From contig NZ_CAJFDC010000014.1 in assembly GCF_904067045.1 (NCBI RefSeq), positions 356,118-420,117 on the forward strand: a stretch of DNA of 64,000 nucleotides, written 5' to 3'. The DNA comes from Pseudomonas sp. FEN. GTDB lineage: Bacteria; Pseudomonadota; Gammaproteobacteria; Pseudomonadales; Pseudomonadaceae. A program made the translations under genes and the position numbers. The notes below the pieces were generated by a model. The model was not told the DNA's origin, searched no databases, and saw nothing but the letters and a program-made list of their open reading frames with translations. This document shows positions 1-8,181 of the stretch, piece by piece (the stretch's first letter is position 1; the number at the start of each line of letters is the position of its first letter).

Positions 1-2
1 AC

Positions 3-413
3 AATGACGGACAGGCGCTGATCGAGGCGGTTCGCGCCGCGGATGGTCTCATCATCGCAAGCCCCGGCTATCACGGCACCATCTCGGGTCTCGTCAAGAA
101 TGCAATTGACTATTTCGAGGAGATGTCCAGGGACGAAAGGATCTATCTGGACGGCCTGCCAGTCGGCTTGATCGCTACCGCCTATGGCTGGCAAGCGACC
201 GGTGGAACCCTCGGCGCGCTGCGCTCAATCGTTCACGCGCTACGCGGCTGGCCAACGCCCATGGGGGCGGCGATCAACTCAAGCGGGAAAGTCTTCTCCG
301 ATGGTATCTGCCAGGACCAAGCCGCAGCCAACCAGCTCAATTTGGTTGGCCGTCAGGTCGTCGAATTCGCGGGCTTGCATGTCATGTCAAAGCCACTAAG
401 AAACGCTAGCTAG
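3..413 (+). CDS. NADPH-dependent FMN reductase, C-terminal part
   Basis: The reading frame is open from the left edge, so the N-terminus is outside the window. The visible part has the flavodoxin-like reductase signature around SPGYHGTISGLVKNAIDYF, the flavin-binding loop of the NADPH:FMN reductase (ArsH/SsuE-like) family, followed by a conserved LGALRSIVHALRGWPTPMG stretch. The family reduces FMN with NADPH and passes FMNH2 to a partner monooxygenase. It lies 11 bp upstream of the first of two flavin-dependent oxygenase genes, so it probably supplies reduced flavin to them. Family assignment is firm; the partner is inferred from position. Confidence 0.85.
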   Translation, partial: NDGQALIEAVRAADGLIIASPGYHGTISGLVKNAIDYFEEMSRDERIYLDGLPVGLIATAYGWQATGGTLGALRSIVHALRGWPTPMGAAINSSGKVFSDGICQDQAAANQLNLVGRQVVEFAGLHVMSKPLRNAS

Positions 414-424
414 GAAACCTCGAT

Positions 425-1807
425 ATGTCACAACCTCATATTGACCAGCCACTGCCGTCCATAGTGCCGACTGGTGCCGTCGAATCCCCCTGGATCACCG
501 ATATTGGCCGCTCCATCGCCGCCAAGGTGCGAGCGCTAATACCGCTCATCCGCGAACAGGCTCAAGAAGGCGAAAGGATCGGTGCACTCACGCCGGATGT
601 GCTCCAAGCCGTCACAGATGCTGGCATCTTCAAGATGGGAATGCCCCTCGAGTGGGGTGGCTATGCACTCGGCGCGCGCGATCTCGTCGAGATTATCAGC
701 CTTCTCGGAGAAGGAGACGGCTCCGCTGGATGGGCCGGTTTCGTCGGTGTGGGAATGAAGAACCTCCTGGCGCTGAAGCCCCAAGTCATAGAGGAGGTCC
801 GCCTCGATACCGAGGGCTGGGCAGGTCCCGTCATTGTGGGCGCCTCCGTCTATGCAACGAAGGTCGGCGACGCTCGCAAGGTTGACAGTGGCTGGATGGT
901 GAAGGGCCGCTGGGCTTTTGGCAGCGGATGCAAGCACGCTAAATGGGCGCTACTGGGCATCGAATACAACCCAGCATCGACCGGGGGTTCCGGCCGTGGC
1001 GTCGTCGTGGTCCAGCGCGACCAGTATGAAATCCTCGACGACTGGCATGTCATGGGCCTGTCAGGATCGGCGAGCAACAGTCTCGAGATCGTTTCCGAAC
1101 AGTTCGTCCCCGATCATCGATTCCTGGATCTCGCTGAGTTTCCGATGCGGATGCAGATGATTCGCAACCACTTCCACGGCGCCGGTTTCCAGCAACGTGG
1201 CCTGGCCCAACTTCTCACCGTGACGCTCACCAACATCGCCATCGCATTGGGCATGGCCCGAGGAGCACTCTCGTGCTTCGCCGAGCAGGCGCAGACACGA
1301 AAACCGTTCAGCTTGCCCTACCCTACCATCGCCGATATGGCCTCGGTCCAGGTCGCTGCAGGCAAGTCTCTGGCCATGATCAAGGTCGCTGCTGCGACGA
1401 TCGAGGGCTGCGCGGATCAGTTGGACGCCAGGACGGCAGTTGGGCTGGACTTTGCAATGGAAGAGGAATCCGAAATCAGCCTCAGCCTCGCTTATGCGGG
1501 AAATCTTTGCGAAGACGCGATTACCCTCCTGCAAAAGACCATCGGCTCTTCGACGATGTCACTGAAAAATCCAATCCAGCGCTTCGCACGCGATGTCCGG
1601 GTCCTGACGTCCCATGGCGCGATCCGGGTCGATCCTCAGTCGGAACAGAATGGCCGGCGCATCCTAGGACGAGAACCGTTCTCGATGTTCGGCGGAGCCG
1701 TACCAACACGCGACAACCAACTTCCGGGCAATCCCCACTCAGGCATCCAACCTCCTGGAAACCCATTCCCAGGCACCCCATTCAAAAAGGAGTTTGTGAA
1801 CCGATGA
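425..1807 (+). CDS. Flavin-dependent oxygenase, acyl-CoA dehydrogenase fold (first paralogue)
   Basis: A 460-residue protein of the acyl-CoA-dehydrogenase-like hydroxylase group (HsaA/HpaB-type oxygenase component). It has an N-terminal helical domain with GALTPDVLQAVTDAGIFKMG, a central beta domain with GRWAFGSGC near residue 160 and a C-terminal helical domain with SSTMSLKNPIQRFARD. Such enzymes hydroxylate aromatic rings using FMNH2 or FADH2 and oxygen. The last ~35 residues are a Pro/Gly-rich tail with repeated PGNP units that the paralogue at 2333 lacks. AGGAAA precedes the ATG, and the stop overlaps the next gene (ATGA). Its substrate is unknown. IifC (indole) and IacA (indole acetate) belong to the same broad family. 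Confidence 0.85.
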   Translation: MSQPHIDQPLPSIVPTGAVESPWITDIGRSIAAKVRALIPLIREQAQEGERIGALTPDVLQAVTDAGIFKMGMPLEWGGYALGARDLVEIISLLGEGDGSAGWAGFVGVGMKNLLALKPQVIEEVRLDTEGWAGPVIVGASVYATKVGDARKVDSGWMVKGRWAFGSGCKHAKWALLGIEYNPASTGGSGRGVVVVQRDQYEILDDWHVMGLSGSASNSLEIVSEQFVPDHRFLDLAEFPMRMQMIRNHFHGAGFQQRGLAQLLTVTLTNIAIALGMARGALSCFAEQAQTRKPFSLPYPTIADMASVQVAAGKSLAMIKVAAATIEGCADQLDARTAVGLDFAMEEESEISLSLAYAGNLCEDAITLLQKTIGSSTMSLKNPIQRFARDVRVLTSHGAIRVDPQSEQNGRRILGREPFSMFGGAVPTRDNQLPGNPHSGIQPPGNPFPGTPFKKEFVNR

Positions 1808-2325
1808 GCGACTTCACCATTATTGATGGCGTGGCCCAGATCCACAATCCGGAGCTGTACCAGACTTGGCTCGACCGGCCGGACTATATAGAGGCGTTGG
1901 CAGCCTCCTCCTCGCCGGAAGTCACGGCGACCAAGCGGCTGCTCATCGAGTTCGAGGCGGAACTCGCCCGCATGGTGCGGGACGGCACAGTGCAGGAGAA
2001 AGTCGAGGAGGTGATGACGCGGTTCATCGCCGATGACTACATCCAGCACGACCCGAACGCCCCGGGCAATGGCCGCGAACTGCTCATCGAGCATTTCCGC
2101 CGCGTCCCACTAAGCGGTGTAACGCCGCCGCCCGTTGTTAGTGTGATCGTCGAGGGAGAGCTTGGCTGCATCATGATGAAAGAACCACTTCCAGATCCGA
2201 CGGCACCAGGCCAGACCTATGAGTGGTACATGATTACGGTGTTCCGGGTACGCGACGGCAAGCTCTCCGAACATTGGAGCACCTTCAAAAAAATGGCCGA
2301 CCCGTTTCCACCGAAAAAGAGCTGA
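1804..2325 (+). CDS. SnoaL-like (NTF2 fold) protein
   Basis: A 173-residue protein whose C-terminal ~120 residues look like a SnoaL/NTF2-like polyketide-cyclase-type domain: FIADDYIQHDPNAPGNGREL followed by the terminal VFRVRDGKLSEHWSTFK. These domains form a small-molecule pocket and act as isomerases, cyclases, hydrolases or cofactor-free oxygenases. The start ATG overlaps the stop of the upstream oxygenase, so translation is probably coupled. Only 7 bp separate it from the second oxygenase. Its place between two paralogous oxygenases suggests it handles their unstable product. The exact reaction cannot be read from the sequence. Confidence 0.75.
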   Translation: MSDFTIIDGVAQIHNPELYQTWLDRPDYIEALAASSSPEVTATKRLLIEFEAELARMVRDGTVQEKVEEVMTRFIADDYIQHDPNAPGNGRELLIEHFRRVPLSGVTPPPVVSVIVEGELGCIMMKEPLPDPTAPGQTYEWYMITVFRVRDGKLSEHWSTFKKMADPFPPKKS

Positions 2326-2332
2326 GGCTGCC

Positions 2333-3637
2333 ATGAACAAAGATTTTCATTTTCCGGGGATAGCCCCGAAATTTCCGGAATCCTCTTACCTGAGCGAAAC
2401 CGGAAAAAAAATCCGCGATGATGTCCTGTGCAAGCTCGATCTGCTGCGCGCGCATGCCTCTGAAGGTGAAGAACTGGGAATGCTCGCACCTGCGACACTT
2501 GAGGCTTTGCATGAAGCAGGGGTTTTCAAGATCACGCTTCCGATCGAACTGGGCGGCTATGCGCTCGGCGCACGCGACACCGCCGAGATCGTCAACACAC
2601 TGGGTCTGGCGGATGCATCGGCTGGCTGGACGGTGATCGTCTCAACCGCCGCGCGCAACACCCTCGCCTTTCCCGAGCGTGCGCGTAACGAGGTGTTTAG
2701 CAACGTGGATAAATGGGTCGGGCCGCTGATGTTCGGCGCAACGGTCCTGGCCCCCCATGTCGGCGAAGGTCGCAAAGTCGAAGGCGGCTACATGGTCAAA
2801 GGCAAATGGCCGTTCGGCAGCGGGTGCCGCATCGCGGCCTGGGGGTCGGTCGGCATCGGATATATCGACCCGCATACGGGAGCCAGCCGCCGCGCAATGG
2901 CGATACTGTCACAAGACCAGTACCAGATCCTCGATGACTGGAAGGTCATGGGGCTGGCGGCGACATCAAGCAATAGTGTGCGGACAGCAGAAGAGGTATT
3001 CGTCCCCGACTATCGCGTTGTTCAGATGGATGAGCTGATCGGGCTCATCGATGGATTGCGTGGCAAATATCAGGGTCTGGGCTTCAAGAACAGCCCCATC
3101 GGCTCGATGATAGCAATGACAGTCTCCTTTGCGGCGCTCGCCTGCGGGATGGCCAAAGGCGCGCTGACAGCATTCATCGAACAAGCGAAAAAGCGCGCGC
3201 CCTTCAACGTGCCCTACACCACCATGTCCGAAATGGCCAGCATCCAGGTCGTGGCGGGCAAAGCGCGCGCTGTCACCAATGCGGCCGAGGCGGTGATCTA
3301 CCGCCATGCCGACGAAGTGGATCGGCGTGCCATGGCCGGAGAGGATTTTTCCCCCCCGGATGAACCGGAGATCACCATGGATCTCGTTCACCAGATTCAT
3401 GAATGTCTGCGGACAATCGACGGCCTCCAGCTTGCTCTGGGCTCTTCGACAGTGAGCCTTAGCAATCCGATCCAACGTTTCGTCCGCGATATCCATGTTC
3501 TTGCTACGCATGGTGCCTTCCGAGTCGATCCGATGGCCGAGATCAATGGCCGTGACATGTTCGGACTGAAACCGTTTCCGATGATGGCCGCGTTGACGCC
3601 GTCGTCGGCGCCACCGCCAGCCCCTGCGAAAGCATAA
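2333..3637 (+). CDS. Flavin-dependent oxygenase, acyl-CoA dehydrogenase fold (second paralogue)
   Basis: A 434-residue protein that aligns over its whole length with the product of 425-1807. Shared blocks include EAGVFKI, GGYALGARD, MVKGKWPFGSGC, DQYQILDDWKVMGL and SSTVSLSNPIQRFVRD. It should also be a reduced-flavin-dependent hydroxylase of the HsaA/HpaB-like group. The two copies differ at many positions and the second ends in a short Ala/Pro tail without the PGNP repeats. They may be subunits of one enzyme or act on successive intermediates. It closes a tightly spaced four-gene run with the reductase, first oxygenase and SnoaL-like protein. Confidence 0.85.
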   Translation: MNKDFHFPGIAPKFPESSYLSETGKKIRDDVLCKLDLLRAHASEGEELGMLAPATLEALHEAGVFKITLPIELGGYALGARDTAEIVNTLGLADASAGWTVIVSTAARNTLAFPERARNEVFSNVDKWVGPLMFGATVLAPHVGEGRKVEGGYMVKGKWPFGSGCRIAAWGSVGIGYIDPHTGASRRAMAILSQDQYQILDDWKVMGLAATSSNSVRTAEEVFVPDYRVVQMDELIGLIDGLRGKYQGLGFKNSPIGSMIAMTVSFAALACGMAKGALTAFIEQAKKRAPFNVPYTTMSEMASIQVVAGKARAVTNAAEAVIYRHADEVDRRAMAGEDFSPPDEPEITMDLVHQIHECLRTIDGLQLALGSSTVSLSNPIQRFVRDIHVLATHGAFRVDPMAEINGRDMFGLKPFPMMAALTPSSAPPPAPAKA

Positions 3638-3740
3638 CCGCCACCAAACGTAAGGCCGCCGTCACACGAAAGGGTCGTGACGCGCGGTCAAGCAGATGAT
3701 GAATGCTATCCCCAACAAAAATAATAATGGAGACACCCTT

Positions 3741-5120
3741 GTGGAACAGATCGCGGACCAATCCTCTTTTCTAGGCCACCCTCCGCCAAAAGCGACGTGG
3801 CAGACTTATCTTCTCGATTTTCGGCGAGCACCTGGCCGGGCGAAAGCCGCGCTCCTGGGCTGTTTCGTCATGATGACCCTCAGTCCTGCGGGACTCTCGG
3901 CGATGATGCCCTTTATCACGGTATCGTTCGCGGCTCAGACCGGAAAGAGCATGCCGGAAGCGCTCCTGCTGTTTGTGGCCATTCCGCTGTTAATTGCGCC
4001 GTTTATCCTTCCGATCGCGGGTGCGTGGGTGGACCGTTGGGGGGCCAAACGGGTCGCCATCCCCGCCGCGATCCTTTATGCCGCGACGACCGCGCTGATA
4101 CCGCTCAGCAGCATGCTCCCCTGGCTTTTCGGTCTTGTCATCGTACTAGCATCAGTGTTCGGCTTCATGGCCAGCCTCGCTGTGGTATTCAAGGTGGTAA
4201 CGGGATGGTTCCCGCGCCATCGCGGTATCGGCTTTGCCCTGATCGGCATGGTCTCGAGTCTGGCGAGCGCAGTGCTCTCCCCTGTGTTCCAATGGGCCAT
4301 TGACGGCGACAAGTCGGAGTTCGCCGGCCTCGGCTGGACTGGCACCTATTATGCCGTCGCCGTCTCGATTGCGATCCTCGCGATTCCAGCGGCACTGTTC
4401 CTTCTCTCCGAACCTCCCTACGCCATCACGGAGCCGGCTTTTCCCAAGACCCCAGCCGAAACCAGACGGGCAGACACTCCCGGTGTCCCGCTGCGCAAGG
4501 CGCTTCGGACCCCCACTTGGATCTTCATCGCGGTGTCCTTGGCGCTGGCTGCGGCCGGCCCCATGGCGGTTCGTCAGAACGCGGTCAGTTTTTTCGCTGA
4601 ACGCGGTTTCGACGCCTCGACCGTCGCGGTGTCGCAATCGGTGCTCTTCATTGCCTCGATCATCGGCTTGCTCGCCGGCGGCATGACGCTGGACCGCGCG
4701 CGCCGCCCCTGGATCGTCGGCGCGCTACTCGCGGTGGTGCCCATCGGGCTGGTGCTGTCCTACTTCAACCACGGCAACGTTCCTGTGCTATTTGTGGCCA
4801 CCGCCTGCCTGGGCTTCGCTACAGGTGCGGAATCGGCCCTGGGGCCGTTCCTTATCGCACGCTATTTCGGTCTGAAATGCTTTGCCCAGCTCCAGGGCCT
4901 CACCCTGGCCATCTCGACGCTCTCGCTCGGCCTCTCGCCATTCCTGGTGAGCGCCATGCAAACCGCCACGGGCAGCTACGCCGTTCCATTCACAGCACTG
5001 ACCGCACTCACCGGACTGGCCACGCTTCTCGCTTTTTTCCTCCCGGACTACCCCGCCGAATGGATCCACCCTGTCGAACTGGAACGACTCACGCGTCCCG
5101 CAACCGGAGAAAAACCCTGA
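3741..5120 (+). CDS. MFS transporter (12 TM)
   Basis: A major facilitator protein with about twelve hydrophobic segments and the loop motif AGAWVDRWGAKRV between TM2 and TM3, repeated in weaker form as GGMTLDRARRPWIVG in the second half. An in-frame ATG lies at 3696, but GTG at 3741 has GGAGA seven bases upstream, so I chose the GTG (459 residues). It probably imports or exports the compound processed by the flanking oxygenases. It ends about 100 bp before the GntR-type regulator, and the intervening gap holds a strong palindrome. Confidence 0.8.
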   Translation: MEQIADQSSFLGHPPPKATWQTYLLDFRRAPGRAKAALLGCFVMMTLSPAGLSAMMPFITVSFAAQTGKSMPEALLLFVAIPLLIAPFILPIAGAWVDRWGAKRVAIPAAILYAATTALIPLSSMLPWLFGLVIVLASVFGFMASLAVVFKVVTGWFPRHRGIGFALIGMVSSLASAVLSPVFQWAIDGDKSEFAGLGWTGTYYAVAVSIAILAIPAALFLLSEPPYAITEPAFPKTPAETRRADTPGVPLRKALRTPTWIFIAVSLALAAAGPMAVRQNAVSFFAERGFDASTVAVSQSVLFIASIIGLLAGGMTLDRARRPWIVGALLAVVPIGLVLSYFNHGNVPVLFVATACLGFATGAESALGPFLIARYFGLKCFAQLQGLTLAISTLSLGLSPFLVSAMQTATGSYAVPFTALTALTGLATLLAFFLPDYPAEWIHPVELERLTRPATGEKP

Positions 5121-5169
5121 ATTATCTGCTGCAGCAGCCCTAGAAGACGGAGCCAATATAGGCACATCG

Positions 5170-5191
5170 CCGGCGCTCGATCGAGCGTCGG
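5170..5191. promoter_or_regulatory. 22-bp near-perfect palindrome upstream of the GntR gene
   Basis: The centre CGCTCGATCGAGCG is a perfect 14-bp palindrome and the flanks extend pairing to 11 bp with one G-T. It lies between the stop of the MFS gene and the start of the GntR-type gene, 34 bp before its ATG. No U-run follows, so it resembles an operator or an mRNA stem more than an intrinsic terminator. Confidence 0.45.
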
Positions 5192-5224
5192 CACAAACAA
5201 AAAACAATAATAAGTGGAGGCATC

Positions 5225-6646
5225 ATGAACTTTCCTGGTCTCAGGGCTGAGGTTCGATGCGAGCTCAGCGAACGCATTGTCGGTCCGGACAACAGATCGC
5301 ATAAACTGGCGCATGAAGTCGTGGCCGCAATGGAAGAGGATCTCTCCATTCGCGGCTGGCCGGAAGGTCATCTGATCGGCTCGGTTTCGGCACTGCGGCA
5401 GCGCTTCGGGATGGGACGCAAGGCGTGCCAGGAGGCAATCACCATCATGCAAACACGCCGGCTCATCAATGTCCGACGAGGTGTCGGCGGTGGCCTTTAT
5501 GTCTCCCGTCCGGGATTGAACGACACGGCGCAGGCGCTCATTCTGCATCTGGTCCTCAGCCGCACCTCACCACGTGTCCTTCGCGATGCACGCATCGCTG
5601 TTTGTCATATTGCCATCCGCTCGCTCATCGGGCGCAACATGCCCTTCGTCTATCGGGACTGGCCGTCCATTGCTGGCAATGAATCGGGATCGAACTTTCA
5701 TCGCCAACTGGCCCTGGCCTGCGGCAACCCGACAATCGTTTTCCTGATGGATCTTCTGGAAGAGCTACAGCGACGCTACGTTGCCGCCAATCCCCAGAAA
5801 CTCGATCAAGCCGAAATCCATACAGCGCCATTGGACAACGCCCTCATCGAGGCCATACGATCAGGTGACGCAGAAACTGCGTGCGACCTGATCCGAGATC
5901 GCATACAAACACTCGATATGTCCGGGGTGAACCGACCGATGGATCAGGTCAGCTTTGACCAGATCACAACCTTCCTCGATCTGAAAAAAAACTCCGGCCG
6001 ATTGGCGGGATTGATCGTCGAGGAAATTCTGAAGCATGCGGTAGCGGTATCGTTCAAACTCGGATCCGAGTGGGATATTGGCGCTCGCTACGGTTTCACC
6101 GGCGAAGTCGTACGTCCGGCCTTGCGAATGCTCGAGGATCTCGGCATCGTTGCCTGCTGCCGCGGGCGCAGCGGCGGCGTGATCAGCACCCAGCCCAGGA
6201 TCGGGACGGTCGTGCGTCTGATCAGTTCCGGTATCGCGAGTTGCGGCATCTCTCCAGAGCAAAACTTCGAGTTGTCGAGCCAGCTCGTGATAGAAGGCGT
6301 GCGCTTGGCCGCCGAACGCAACAAGAGTGCTCCCCCCTCTCCGAGCAAAGATGTCCCTTCACAGAAAATCGTCAATTTGACCGATCTCATCGACATCGAG
6401 AACACGTTGCTCGACATGATGGACAACCCGATCCTCGCAATTTTCGTGCGAAGCGTGGCCCTGCAATCCTTGCTGAGCAAGAGGTTGGAGGATCTTACCC
6501 ACTTTTCAGGCCAGATGGCCTTGACGATGCACGCCTGCAGTCTGGAGATCTCGCGGGCAATCCGGATGGGTGAAACGATGACTGCGGTCAACGCGGCCAA
6601 GCACAAAAGCGAATTGATGAAACACGAAATAATGGGGGTTTCATGA
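5225..6646 (+). CDS. Transcriptional regulator with two GntR-type winged-helix domains
   Basis: A 473-residue regulator. The first GntR winged helix spans about residues 25-97 (SVSALRQRFGMGRKACQEA, then RRGVGGGLYV). It is followed by a helical FCD-like region, a second winged-helix unit around residues 255-325 (YGFTGEVVRPALRMLEDLG, then GRSGGVIST), and another helical region. Two complete DNA-binding/effector units in one chain are unusual for GntR proteins, which normally dimerise from ~230-residue monomers. GGAGG precedes the ATG and the stop overlaps the next gene. It probably controls the surrounding catabolic genes in response to a pathway acid; this is inference. Confidence 0.8.
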   Translation: MNFPGLRAEVRCELSERIVGPDNRSHKLAHEVVAAMEEDLSIRGWPEGHLIGSVSALRQRFGMGRKACQEAITIMQTRRLINVRRGVGGGLYVSRPGLNDTAQALILHLVLSRTSPRVLRDARIAVCHIAIRSLIGRNMPFVYRDWPSIAGNESGSNFHRQLALACGNPTIVFLMDLLEELQRRYVAANPQKLDQAEIHTAPLDNALIEAIRSGDAETACDLIRDRIQTLDMSGVNRPMDQVSFDQITTFLDLKKNSGRLAGLIVEEILKHAVAVSFKLGSEWDIGARYGFTGEVVRPALRMLEDLGIVACCRGRSGGVISTQPRIGTVVRLISSGIASCGISPEQNFELSSQLVIEGVRLAAERNKSAPPSPSKDVPSQKIVNLTDLIDIENTLLDMMDNPILAIFVRSVALQSLLSKRLEDLTHFSGQMALTMHACSLEISRAIRMGETMTAVNAAKHKSELMKHEIMGVS

Positions 6647-8181
6647 GCATTGCCAATCCGTCTACCCGCCATTCTGATTTATCCGACAAACTGGATCCGC
6701 AGCTACTCCGCATTGCAGCCGTGGTGGTTCTGGGCGCCTTCATGTCGATCCTCGACACAACAGTCGTCAATGTCGCGATCCAGGGGCTGACAAAAACCTT
6801 CCAGGTTCCGCTGGAAACCACTCAGTGGATTACCACCGGCTATATGCTGGCCCTCACCACGATCATCCCCCTCGCCGGTTGGGCGGCCGACCGCTTCGGC
6901 ACCAAACGCCTGTATCTGACCTCGATCCTGCTGTTTCTACTCGGGTCCGTCTTGTCAGGCGCCGCCTGGTCGATGTCGTCGCTGATCCTGTTCCGTGTGC
7001 TGCAGGGACTCGGAGGCGGTATGATCTTGCCCACCGGCATGACACTCCTGAGCCTTGCCGCCGGTCCACAGCGCATGGGGCGCCTGATGGGAATCGTAGG
7101 ACTGCCGATTGTTCTAGGCCCCATCCTGGGTCCAACCTTGGGTGGATGGCTGGTTGACGACGTGTCCTGGCGCTGGATCTTCTTCATCAATCTGCCCATT
7201 GGCGCGATTGCGTTGTATGCGGCCTATCGCGTGCTTGCCTCTGACGAATCCAAACCTCATCACGCCTTGGACTGGATTGGCTTACTGCTCCTTTCTCCGG
7301 GGTTGGCAATCTTCATTTATGGCCTTGCACAAACTACGGCAGCGGGCAGCTTCAACTCGCTTACGGCTGATGGCTGTGTGCTCGCTGGCCTTGCGATGAT
7401 CGTCGGATTCATCCTCCACGCCCTGCGTCGTGACAACGCGCTGATCGATGTCCGGCTGTTTGGTCGGCGGACCGTTGGCGCCGTCGCTTTCACCACCTTT
7501 CTGTTGAGCGCAGCCGCTTTCGGCCTATCCCTTCTGTTTCCGTTGTATTTTCAGATGGTGCGCGGTTACTCCGCATTCGACACCGGACTTCTCGTCGCCG
7601 TGGAGGGGCTAGGGGCAGTGCTGTCGATGCCGGTCGCGGGTTATCTGGCCGACAAGCTAGGAGCTGGAAAAATTGTCTTGTCTGGCGTCGCATGCACTAC
7701 ATTTTCTGTTCTGCTGTTGAGCATGACTGAAAATACGACGCCGCTCTGGAACATTGAAGTGATGTTGTTCATCGTGGGGCTCGGCAAAGGGGCAACGATG
7801 ATGCCTGCGACGAGCGCCGCGCTCAGTACATTGCGCAAGCATGAGATCGCTCGGGCCACGAGTGGGCTGAACGTAATACAGCGCGCCGGTGGCGCGCTCG
7901 GCACGGCTCTGCTGGCTGTTATCCTGACGCGCGGGGTATCCGGCATCGCTCCGGTCAACAGCGCAGGGAGCCTGCTCTCCAGTATCACTGGGACCGTGCA
8001 GCAAAATCTCTCGCTCGGGATCCAACAAGTATTCAGTCATGCTTTTCTTTGGGCACTCGGAATCATCATTTTGGCGGGTTGCGGTGCTCTATTCCTGTTG
8101 AACAAACCTGCGGCCGAAAGCAATGGGAATGAGACCGCCGCCGGCTCAGACAACGAGGAGATATCTCGGGCAAGTACCTAG
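6643..8181 (+). CDS. DHA2-family MFS transporter (EmrB/QacA-like, 14 TM)
   Basis: A 512-residue membrane protein with about 14 hydrophobic segments. It has the DHA2 signatures SILDTTVVNVAIQGL in TM1, QWITTGYMLALTTIIPLAGWAADRFGTKRLY in TM2-3, and GLPIVLGPILGPTLGGWLV (motif C) in TM5. The family exports drugs and aromatic compounds using the proton gradient. Its ATG overlaps the stop of the GntR gene, so the two are co-transcribed. Its end overlaps the convergent ribB-like gene by 4 bp. It may remove toxic substrate or intermediates. Confidence 0.88.
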   Translation: MSIANPSTRHSDLSDKLDPQLLRIAAVVVLGAFMSILDTTVVNVAIQGLTKTFQVPLETTQWITTGYMLALTTIIPLAGWAADRFGTKRLYLTSILLFLLGSVLSGAAWSMSSLILFRVLQGLGGGMILPTGMTLLSLAAGPQRMGRLMGIVGLPIVLGPILGPTLGGWLVDDVSWRWIFFINLPIGAIALYAAYRVLASDESKPHHALDWIGLLLLSPGLAIFIYGLAQTTAAGSFNSLTADGCVLAGLAMIVGFILHALRRDNALIDVRLFGRRTVGAVAFTTFLLSAAAFGLSLLFPLYFQMVRGYSAFDTGLLVAVEGLGAVLSMPVAGYLADKLGAGKIVLSGVACTTFSVLLLSMTENTTPLWNIEVMLFIVGLGKGATMMPATSAALSTLRKHEIARATSGLNVIQRAGGALGTALLAVILTRGVSGIAPVNSAGSLLSSITGTVQQNLSLGIQQVFSHAFLWALGIIILAGCGALFLLNKPAAESNGNETAAGSDNEEISRAST

